A stretch of 64,000 nt of DNA from Parastagonospora avenae f. sp. tritici 18332-5 (taxonomy: Eukaryota; Ascomycota; Dothideomycetes; Pleosporales; Phaeosphaeriaceae): assembly GCA_022559985.1 (NCBI GenBank), contig JAFJTR010000068.1, forward strand, positions 62,001 to 126,000, given 5' to 3'. The translations under genes were made by a program, and so were the position numbers. The notes under the pieces are model-generated. The model saw only the letters and a list, made by a program, of their open reading frames with translations, ran no database searches and was not told the origin of the DNA. Numbering within the stretch: position 1 is the stretch's first letter; every line of letters starts with the position of its first letter. This document shows positions 42,750-51,681 of this stretch, piece by piece.

Positions 42750-43026
42750 ATGAAGTTCACCCTCGCCTTCCTCGCCCTCGTGGCATCCGTCATTGCCGCT
42801 CCTGCTGCTGTCCCTGCTGCTGCTCCCGTCGCGGACCCAGAACTCCCTGCGAAATACGCAAACTACGGTATGTGAACAGCACCCCAATTCATGATTTTAC
42901 GGGCTTACAGTTGTACTAGGTGCATACAAGGCGGTTGCCACTCCGGCTGCTGGATACGGCACGTACAAGACGTACACGCCGCCAAAGGGCGGATATGGAT
43001 CTTATGGAACGTATCAGAAGGAGTAG
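42750..43026 (+). CDS. Secreted Tyr/Gly tandem-repeat peptide (candidate RiPP precursor)
   Basis: Exons 42750-42867 and 42920-43026 (GTATGT..CTAG, phase 1) give 74 residues. A signal peptide (MKFTLAFLALVASVIAAPA) and an Ala/Pro/Val propeptide (18-34) precede three direct repeats with an exact 13-residue period. They are YGAYKAVATPAAG (39-51), YGTYKTYTPPKGG (52-64) and YGSYGTYQKE (65-74). No cysteine. Signal peptide plus tandem Tyr-containing cores next to a UstYa gene is the layout of dikaritin precursors such as those of ustiloxin or asperipin. Against this, no KR Kex2 sites separate the repeats. The alternative is a small structural cell-wall or surface protein. Function unproven. Confidence 0.75.
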
Positions 43027-43336
43027 AGTAGTGCTGGAGATGGGGTTGGGGCTTTGCGATATGATGTAGATGATGGATATAAATTAATGGCCTCTTTTTC
43101 GCTGATGTGTGGCCGAAGAGATAGAACATGAAACAGGCGGTGACATTGTTTCCGAGCACGCGCTGGTCATCCCGATCATTTGGGTCCTTGTTATTGCCAG
43201 GCCTATTGTGAGTTTGCCCTTCATCCTTGATGTGCTTTTGGTGTTGCAAGGCCGTAACAGAATTAGAGTAAGAAACCACAAATGCATTGATGAATTGTTG
43301 CTAGACCTTGAAGCCGCCTCGCAATTAAAAGCCTGC
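43027..43336. other. Convergent 3' intergenic region
   Basis: About 310 bp between the end of the repeat-peptide gene and the end of the ankyrin pseudogene; no gene seen. Confidence 0.4.
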
Positions 43337-44662
43337 TCAATAACGCTCCTTTGGACGGTCCTCCTTGTAGGGCATCCCCGCAACATCCACGCCGTGCGAC
43401 TCAAGTAGCAACAGCATTGAAGCTAGTCCATCTTTCCTTGCACGATGTGCGCACGCCTCAGCTACGCCATCTGCATGCAGATCCCCCCCCCTCGCCCGAC
43501 CAGAAGTGCGAACATCGCTGTATGCTCGTAGGCAATTGCACTCACCAGTGGATGCTTAGGTTCCAAATTGAAGGTCTTGTTCGGGTCGACACCAGCGTCA
43601 AGCAACAGGCGGACAATATCGATATATCCCGCTGCTGCTGCCTTGGGTAGTCCGCCCGTGGGTGATATTCCGAGCCCCAGCAGTCTTTGCACGAGCTTAG
43701 TGTGGCCCTATGTGGCGGCGAATTCGATTGTTCGTTCCGGTCCCGCGCCGCATGCTAGCAAGTGCTCAACGATAGCTATGCGACCTCGCATACAAGCTTT
43801 TCCCATTGGCAAGTTCCCACGGGCACGACTAGAACCACCAGGGCCACGCGGATGTGCGCCAAGCTGAATTGCATATCTGACGGTATCCAGCTGGCCTGCA
43901 TCGATGCAACGACCGAGTCTATATGCCAGTTGAAAATCCTCTTCATCATGGGGTATGGAATGGAGCTCTCGAAGTTCGGCAATGAACATGAGTACCTCGA
44001 GGCTGGCGGTATCCTGGGTTTTATATAGTACGGGAGACTTATTCGTCAAGGCGAAAGGCTCTTCGTCGCTCCTGAACTCATAGGCGTATCGGACGATGTC
44101 AGCTCGACCGAATAATGCAGCTTCACGGAAGAGAGAGGATCTCAGGTCGGTATTGACAGTTGATGTCCCGTACGTCAATAGGAAATCCATCATCTCTTTA
44201 TCACTGTATCGGGTGATCAGGTAGTCATAACGTCCAAATACAAGACTTGCATCGTGCAGCTGACGTAGCTCAAAGAATAGCCGGGGGTTCTTCGTCAGAA
44301 TCTGTCGCACGATGTCGAGACTGTTGACACGTATTTCGAAGGAGACATTTTTTTAACTTCTCTTCGCTCACTTCCCCTTCCCAAGTGGCTATAGTCTTGA
44401 GCGTTGGTATCGAAACTGAATCCAGAATATCATGAGCATGAGACTCTATCGTAGCCTGCTCTAGGTCACTATCGTCCCCACCATGGGCATTTTTGTAAAC
44501 GGCAACCACCACTTGTCTGATGCACCTGAGAAGCGCGTTGCCATTGATGGGCCCGTGAGCTACTCTGTACTCCAGATAGGAGACGATGAGATAGTCTGGA
44601 TTATAGCGAAGGGGCTCATCATGTAACTTGTCCAAGAGTCGGTGACGATACAGTGCTTGCAT
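43337..44662 (-). pseudogene. Ankyrin-repeat protein gene with stop and frameshifts
   Basis: From ATG 44662 the frame encodes MQALYRHRLLDKLHDE... and a helical N-terminal region. At an A7 run (44348-44354, T on plus) the protein-like sequence moves by +1 to VSFEIRVNSLDIVRQILTKNP, the first ankyrin-type repeat. Further repeats follow (SLFREAALFGRADIVRYAYEF, GKACMRGRIAIVEHLLACGAG). A TAG at 43708-43710 interrupts EFAAT.GHTKLVQRLLGLG in frame; Gln (CAG) is common there. The repeats continue (KAAAAGYIDIVRLLLDAGVDPNK) to a nine-base G tract (43483-43491), after which the final repeat DLHADGVAEACAHRARKDGLASMLLLLESHGVDV is in another frame, ending at 43337. One stop and two homopolymer shifts point to a dead or dying gene. 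Confidence 0.7.
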
Positions 44663-45264
44663 TACTGCCTACGCAAACATTTCTGGTATTTTTAGTTCTT
44701 TCCAAAGGATCCAACAGTGAGAAACGCACTGTTTACTAGGCGAAGTCTCAAACCACGCTTGAGCCCCCGGTGGAAAATGGCTTGATGCAAGATATCTTCA
44801 AAAAGCTTCGTTGGAAATCTAAGTAAATTCATGACTAGAGTAGCGGAAGTAGACAATCGACTGAATTATGCGATGGCATGGAGCGGATAGTGGCAAATGT
44901 AGTATTATTCTCTCATCTTCGTGGTTTTCAAGAAATATATACATTGTTCAATATGATTACTTGCGGCACAGCTGCACCGACGGTGGCGCATCCTGGAACC
45001 GCTTTTCATCAGACGGTTTCCGAACTTGCAACCGCCACATTGGCGCAGTGGGTTCGATATAAAACCCATGGACGCCTGCGTACGCCCGATCCTCTCTCCG
45101 TTGTTCAAATACTGTCGCTTCGGAAATCAGTCAATTTGTGCAAACAAATCCCTGCGGCCAACGACCGAGGAAGCCTGATGCTTGTCATTTGCCCAACGGC
45201 TCCGCTCGTGCGCAGGTGAGAAGCGCAGTGGGAAGCACCCTGAGGCGACATCTTTGGACGAAAT
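44663..45264. other. Intergenic, no gene seen
   Basis: About 600 bp with only short ORFs on either strand. It would include the promoter of the ankyrin pseudogene. Confidence 0.4.
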
Positions 45265-45766
45265 TTATTCACTCCAGTCGTCTATAAGGTGGGTTAGCTT
45301 GTAAAGCTCGTCTCCTGGTGTGCCCAAGGCCGGTTGGCCTCGGCTCCAGATGACTCTGCCATTGTCGAACGGGTACAAATCAGCACCGCTCATGTCCATT
45401 TCCTCATCGAAATGCACGACAGTAATATCCTCAACGTTAGGGTATCGTGTAAGGCCGCCATACGGTGCCTTCCCCATCGGTTCGCGGTCTATCAACGGAT
45501 TGGCCTTGTGGAAACAAAATATCCATCTTGCCGGAGACCGCCTGGGCATAGGCTCTGGAGACGATCTGCCAGTAATATGCTGATTCTGGCCCAATTCCTG
45601 TCCTGATCCCGTCCACATCACCTGCTGTAAAGGCTCGAATGTATGGCATGTAATCAGCATCCTGAAGATTGTGTTTGGAGGTTTTGGGGTCATGATTTGG
45701 GTCTTCGCAGCCGTCGATAGCTCCCAGCTTTGCACTCAGCCTTTTCCGAGCCTTCATATAACCCAC
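45265..45766 (-). pseudogene. Unknown gene fragment with one frameshift
   Basis: A likely splice acceptor (CTACAG at about 45767-45772) precedes a frame reading WKAR-like basic sequence, then CEDPNHDPKTSKHNLQDA and SAYYWQIVSRAYAQAVSGKMDILF near 45520. From there the protein-like sequence is in the next frame (HKANPLIDREPMGKAPYGGLTRYPNVEDITVVHFDEE...GRVIWSRGQP) to a stop at 45265. One base too many in the TTTCCAC stretch would explain the break. The upstream exon with the start was not found. The YYWQIVS/LTRYPNV layout reminds me of uncharacterised fungal proteins but I cannot name a family. Confidence 0.4.
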
Positions 45767-46081
45767 TGTAGGTAAGAGAGGGCCCTTTTGGTGCCCAGTG
45801 GTGCTTTTGTTTGGCTTTGCAATCCAAGACGACTCTCAAGCAAGCATTAAAAGCACAAATTCGAATCTTGACCGCACAGTCAGTCAGCCATGCGACACGG
45901 AAAGCCAAGTGGAGATACTCAAGGAAGGGCAATGACGAAAAACGTCATTCTCTGCATTGGTGCACCAAATGTACGAGTAATGAGTGGGGTGAGGACGAAG
46001 AGCGTCGTGTGGCCATGCGTAAAGACTTTTGACAAACGAGATCAGATGCATCGCAGTATACTTATTTCATCGGTTCACCTC
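45767..46081. other. Short intergenic region
   Basis: About 315 bp before the DPH2 stop. The missing 5' exon of the fragment at 45265-45766 may lie here, but no in-frame ATG exon with consistent splice sites was identified. Confidence 0.35.
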
Positions 46082-47806
46082 TCAATGCTTCTGCCCCTCA
46101 TCACCAACCAGATACCCCCTCGCAACCCCGCGTCTCCCCTCCTCCATCTTCGCCGCATGTCCATTGACCCTACCCTCATCTTCTTCGCCTCTGTAGTCAC
46201 TGCCCAAGCCCTGCCACATCCGTTGCGAGCGCAGGTACTCAGCACCAGGTGATGCGACTCCGCCTACAGCCGCGATGTCGCCGTTCGCACGTTTTGTCAG
46301 CGCCGTGCTGGCCGGTTTATGTAGGCCATTCGAAGGCAGCTGAGCAGAATCTTTGATCGTAGCGGTAGAGCGCATAGGTCGCGAATGCGAGACATATTTT
46401 CCAGTCCTGAGATCGAATTCGGGGGGTGCGGATTCTTCTTCGGAATCGTATTCTCCGGTTTCATCTCCTTCCTCGTTCACAGCTTCCCCAGTTCCTCCAC
46501 CATTCGCCAGAGTCTTCTTCTCCTGTACTTCCTGTTTGAGTACATGTTCAAAATCCGCCTCCCACGCCCCCGTCCAAACCCTCTCTTCGTCCCCCTGCAG
46601 CGCAATCCCCAACTCCCACGGCGTGATCATCGGCCTCCAAAACTCTTTGCTTTCAATCAAACTCGATTCCCAACATCCGATAATCACCCACCCGCCGACT
46701 TCGCTGAAATTCGCGACCTTGGCGGCATTGACTTTGCCCACGACGAAGGTGTAGTACTTCTTTCCTGCGGCAGTGATTTGCTTCTGTACGTGCGCGAGGA
46801 TGTGCATATAGTTTTTGACGGAGAGCGTGTTGATGAGGATGCCGAAGATGGGGGTTGTGGAGAGCGAGGTTAGGAGCGCGTAGCGGCGGCGAAGGGACAT
46901 AGATGTTGAGCGGTCGGTGGAGGAGGCGGTGGGCGAAACGGTATCTGTAAGGTAGATGTGTATTGAGGCGACTCTGGAAGAGAGGGTGAGGAGCAGAGAT
47001 GTTGGTGGGTCGGAGATGTGGAAGAGGGCGTACTCGCGGAGTGTGTCTGGGGAATCGGCGGCTTCTTGCGGTATTGTTCGATTTGGCAGAGGCGAAGAGG
47101 GATCGTGTACGACTTCTGTAGCAAATATGTCGGTATAGTCTGCTTCGCGGAGGTGATGATAGAGAGAAGCGATATGGTGCGAGTAGGGTATGTCTGCCAT
47201 GAGGATGACTTTCAAGTCTTTCTCCGGATATGTCTCTGTGAAGGTTGCCACAAGAGGGTCGAGATCAAGTGGTCGCTCCGTGAAAACGTATATGACAGGT
47301 AATCGTGAAGGAGGAGAAAGACATGACCGTCCATAGTGTACAACGACATCTGCATCGACATGCTCAGCAGCTACCTCATCCACACAGCATGCGCCGTATG
47401 ATGTGTCTCCTAGTATGAACAGTCTCTCCTCCTCTTCTTTTCCTTCGCTTATCGTGCTTTTGCTCAGCTTTGCATTGATATCTTCTTCAACTGCTGCCTC
47501 TTTCGGTAGATCATCCTTCTCTTGAGCGCCATTTTGCGCCTTCTTCGCCTCTCTCAGGCCTCGCGTCAACTTCTCATACACCCTCGGCGCATCAGTAAGC
47601 ATGTGGTCCGGGAATTGCAACGCGATTCTTTTCCATCTTCCCTCTTTGATCTCCTTCACTGTCCGCTCAATCTCATATGTGAGCGCGACTTGCTCGTCGG
47701 ACAGCCTGAGCAGACTTGAGGGATCTACGGCAGGTGTCGGATCTTCAAAGATGTGTGTGTCAGGAGTAGAAAGCATAGGTGCGCTATTGAGAGCCGGAAA
47801 CGCCAT
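46082..47806 (-). CDS. DPH2: Diphthamide biosynthesis protein 2
   Basis: Intronless, 574 residues, ATG at 47806. Dph2 pairs with Dph1 as a [4Fe-4S] radical enzyme that moves the 3-amino-3-carboxypropyl group of S-adenosylmethionine to His of elongation factor 2, the first step of diphthamide synthesis in the cytosol. Seen: RIALQFPDHMLTDAPRVYEKL (residues 60-80), GDTSYGACCVDEVAAEHVDADVVVHYGRSCLS with Cys140/141 and Cys162, the IPYSHHIASLYHHLRE helix, and the family block YYTFVVGKVNAAKVANFSEVGGWVIIGCWESSLI with a further cluster Cys. PMITPWELGIAL is also characteristic. An acidic insert (about residues 90-125) and a disordered C terminus are lineage-specific. Confidence 0.92.
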   Translation of the reverse strand: MAFPALNSAPMLSTPDTHIFEDPTPAVDPSSLLRLSDEQVALTYEIERTVKEIKEGRWKRIALQFPDHMLTDAPRVYEKLTRGLREAKKAQNGAQEKDDLPKEAAVEEDINAKLSKSTISEGKEEEERLFILGDTSYGACCVDEVAAEHVDADVVVHYGRSCLSPPSRLPVIYVFTERPLDLDPLVATFTETYPEKDLKVILMADIPYSHHIASLYHHLREADYTDIFATEVVHDPSSPLPNRTIPQEAADSPDTLREYALFHISDPPTSLLLTLSSRVASIHIYLTDTVSPTASSTDRSTSMSLRRRYALLTSLSTTPIFGILINTLSVKNYMHILAHVQKQITAAGKKYYTFVVGKVNAAKVANFSEVGGWVIIGCWESSLIESKEFWRPMITPWELGIALQGDEERVWTGAWEADFEHVLKQEVQEKKTLANGGGTGEAVNEEGDETGEYDSEEESAPPEFDLRTGKYVSHSRPMRSTATIKDSAQLPSNGLHKPASTALTKRANGDIAAVGGVASPGAEYLRSQRMWQGLGSDYRGEEDEGRVNGHAAKMEEGRRGVARGYLVGDEGQKH

Positions 47807-48132
47807 GTCGTGATATTGTTTGTGTTTGGAGGGGTTGTGGTTTGCGAGTGGCGGGGTTGTAACTTTTTTTGAGCGCGTTTTGGCGGGGCGCGGATCGGGC
47901 CATGCAGGGAAGCGAAGAGCCGCATACTAAGCAGCAAATCGTCATTTTTGATAGGCAGACGCATGCGGTCCACAATTTTCGACAAAGTGATGGCAATTAT
48001 GAGATTCCATTTTCAGACTATGAACAAAAGACAAATGAGGTATCACGTATCCAACGCCATATCATGCAACCAGTATGCAAGAATGTTTCACCCCTAATAT
48101 CTCCAATCGAATGACGCTATAGAGAATCTCTT
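47807..48132. other. DPH2 promoter region
   Basis: About 326 bp between the DPH2 start and the phospholipase stop, both minus strand. No ORF of note. Confidence 0.4.
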
Positions 48133-50148
48133 CTACATCATTAAGAAACCAGACACAGCAGCTGCAACAGCTAGACCAAACACGTTTGGCGCAAACTTCC
48201 CAACGCCGCTCTTGGTGTCGACAGCAGCCAACACCATCTCGGGTTGGTATGGTGCCGAGCTGGCAACAGTGGTGCCATTCCAGCAGTACTCGGTGAAGCA
48301 CTGCTGGCAGGCCTGCGGAATCTGCTGGCCGTTGCGCTCAAAGCTCCTAGACAGAATGGCGCAGCCAACACAAGCCGGCCAGTTCGAAGCGCCCTGGCGG
48401 GTAGAGTTGGCCTGGGTAGCAACGTCATAGCCGTTCTCAATCATTGCATTGCGCTCCTTAATGGTGTAGTCGAGCTTTTCAAAGGTCGACGTGTTTGACC
48501 AGAACACATAGGGCGAATTCGGGACGTATACAATGAGCGGCGGGATGTTGTTGCCCTGAGTTACGTTGCTGCTGTTGCATCCAAAGAAGGCAGGGCGGTT
48601 GTTGAAGCCAAGCGCGACAAAGGTGTCCTGACCTGGAACATAGGGGAACGAAGTCCTGTTCATGATGTCGGTGTTGGCGCGCTGGTAGGTCGCAACCATG
48701 GCGGTTCCATTTGGCCAGTTCTTGGAGGGGTTGGCGTCTTCGACCGTATCTGCAGACGAGTCGACAGCGAAGATGACATCCACTTGGCGCATAGGCTGGA
48801 TGACAGGATTGAGAGGAATATTCTGCAAATCCTCTCCGCCATCAACGAGAGTCAGGCGAGTGTTGTTTGCACTGGGGTTTGTATCGTTGTTGAAGCCCAA
48901 AAATGGGTTGGGCGTGAAGTCTGCTATGTCGTTATTGTCTTCACCAATCGAGCCGAGCAGTCCCGTGAGGGTTGTCGCCAAAAAGTCAGGGAGGCCCAAG
49001 CTCCCGAGGTTTAAAAATATCTGGTTGAAGAGCGAACTGCTCGTTCCCATGACGAAGCCAAGGTTGTCAAAACCTGCAACGCAACCTTGGTCCTGAGGAA
49101 GTTGGCCGTTGGAGAAGTTTGAGCCAAGATATCTTGTTGGTGCGAAACCGTAAAGAGTGGGGTCGAAGGAGCCCATTTCGAACGGGTTGAACTCGATAAC
49201 AGTGGCGTTCAGGGAGATGAGCGTTTCGCCAGGAGCTCGCTCGTCAGCTACCAAGACCGGCATCGGCGCTTCGCCATTCGAAAAGCTGGTATCACTCTGA
49301 ATTGAAGAGAACGTGTAGGCGGGGGCGCCATCGGAAGCGTTGATAAGCTGGAATGAGAGTCCTCGGCCATAGTAGTCGGTCAACGAAGTGTTGAACTCCC
49401 CAATCGCATTTTCCTTGGAAGACACGGTGTCTGCCAAGTTCCTGAAGTAGTCCGCGGTGTTCAAGATCTGGATGCCGCCCTCTGGTGGTCCCTTGAACAA
49501 AGAGTTCTGGAACTGCCAGATGTCCTTGTGGTCTATGATGTTTTGCACAGATGTAAAGTTGTTCGCAAATATGCTACCAATCATCCAGCCTCCTCCTGAT
49601 AAAGCAGAGACGTATGTCGAGGCTTGCAGTAGACCTCCGAGATGTCCCTTGCTTGTCGCGTTTGGCGTGCGGCTGTCAAACGCAGCAAGAGCACCAGCTC
49701 CGTTCAACAAAGCCCGGTAGCCTCCGCCTGAGAATGAAATAGCAATGTTCGGTAGAGATGAAGTGTTGCTCTTGTGGTTATCGATGTACTGTCCAGCGTC
49801 GAAGCCCTCAATGTTCGCGCGCACGAGAAACTCGCGCATCGGGTCTACCGTCTTCGGTCTCCTTTTCTGTAGCCATTGTGTCTCTGAATCGGAGAGACGG
49901 TCGGCGGAGCGAATGCTGGGGCGGGTCGAAGGGCAGTCGATCGAGCCCGGCGCGTAGCCGTTGGGAGCTTGGGGTGACGCCCGTTTCCACGAGTCCAAGT
50001 TGGTGGGTGGCACAACACGAGCCTCACGTGCGACAACTGCTGATGCTGTTGATTGTTAGCGGAATTGTCGAATCGAAAAAGGGTAGAGTCGCATACAGGT
50101 CGCTAAGCTAGTGAAAGCCGACGCAGTCAACACTAAGGAGTACTTCAT
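48133..50148 (-). CDS. GPI-anchored lysophospholipase / phospholipase B
   Basis: Exons 50148-50097 and 50039-48133 (phase 1) give 652 residues. Cleaves acyl chains from (lyso)phospholipids at the cell surface or outside. The first exon carries the signal peptide (MKYSLVLTASAFTSLAT). The catalytic Ser motif is SGGGYRALLNGAGALAAFD (Ser121 region), followed by LLQASTYVSALSGGGW, and the catalytic Asp lies in VDGGEDLQNIPLNP (about 418-431), all of the fungal PLB/cPLA2 type. Many N-glycosylation sequons are present. Ten cysteines cluster toward the C terminus (CVGCAILSRS...CQQCFTEYCW), and the protein ends in a hydrophobic GPI-attachment signal (FGLAVAAAVSGFLMM). The 3' splice site is a tandem CAGCAG, so one residue may vary by alternative acceptor use. 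Confidence 0.92.
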
Positions 50149-51681
50149 ATTGGAAGAATCGAATGGAAATAATGGGCCAAAAGAGAGAACCTGGGGAAAG
50201 ATAGAGCTTAAGAAGGACAGAAACAAACGAATGTGGAGATGCAATCAGGCCTAAGGCTGTGTGAGCCACATCGAACGGCAGCGCGCGGAATGAGAGGCAG
50301 TGTTTAGGAAAACCACTAGCACCCAAGTCTGACCTCATGGGTGGGCATGACCAGCTTGGCGTGGCTGTGCCGATGTGGCCGCCCCTGGATCTGACGATCA
50401 TCCGCCTTACTATTTTTGGCGTAAACTTCTCATATCAAACTGCCCTATTCGGGTTTTGTGTCGCGTGGTCAGGCTGGAGCAACACTCTCCCATCAACATA
50501 GGCATACTGAGGTTCGTGTGAGGAGGTTACGCGCACTCGAATCGGCGCAACATTCCTGTAACTCGGGGTTATTGTGTCGCTCAAGTGTTGGACTTGGCCA
50601 ATGTGGGAGGCCTTGGTGGGCATTGCGAAACGCGTTCTCGGAACTCGGGAATTGGTCGTGGCGTCTAGCTGAACCACCCCAGCCATTATGATCATCATCA
50701 TTAATAGATTGCTCTCATCAGCAACAACTCCGCCTGCATCCAACAATCTTCAGCCTCTGACCATCAGTGATGGGGTGATACGCGTATAGGTTGGCGCATC
50801 TGTCTGCTAGCCTGCATAGCGACACTGCTTGTACTCGCATGCACCCTAGGACTTGGTTGTCTCACGCCGATTACTCATGCCATCTATTTCGCGCACACTA
50901 GCAAATAGAATCGCCGTGGCCTCATGCGTCGTATGCAGTGTAGTGTATCATCGCAAAAACGTGCATACTCAGAGGCTGCGTTGCGTAAGATGACAACCTT
51001 GTGAAGGAACCAATGCTGTCGCGTTGGGATGGTCCGACGCTAGATGTGCCGAATAAGCGGAAAAGCTTGCTTTGCTTTCGTACGCGATGCGAGCATATCA
51101 CCGCGGAATTGTATGCTGAAGTCAGATCTGAAGCCGATCATAAGCTTCGAGACGGGTTGACGAAGCTTTCATGTAGCCAGGATGCCGTTGCGATGTTGAA
51201 CGACGACCATCTGCATGAAGCCAGACCCACAGGACATAACTCTTCGTCCGTCGAAACGCAAACTCGGTGTTCAAACCCACTCCTGCCCCGATATACCTCT
51301 GCCATCTACCCTCCGTCGATCACCCGCCACTGTAGGCCAACTGCCAGCGGGAGGCTGCGGATCCGGTGCCGAACCCTGCTTTGGAGCTTGACGACATGCG
51401 ATGGTTGACCTTGCTTATTGGGCTTTTCTCGCATTTTCGATTTCTTCTTCTCGCTCAGAGTGGTGATTCAGAGTCAGCGTTTAGCAGGTGACTATGCTCG
51501 GAATGTGAGGACATGAAATATCCGAGCCACACGCGGAGAATTCGATTACAACCTGAAGCTGTACACAGGCCCTGGCTGCCGCAATCGAAGCCGAGCGATA
51601 CTGTGGATACTTTCGGGCAATTATCAGGCCCTGTTTACGTTTTGTCGCAGTTGATAGCCTGCAATATAGCCACGAGCTCCG
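50149..51681. other. Intergenic, no gene seen
   Basis: 1.5 kb upstream of the phospholipase gene and downstream of the HET gene. A 135-codon plus-strand ORF at 51001 has no recognisable features and its codon use looks random. No repeat seen. Confidence 0.4.
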
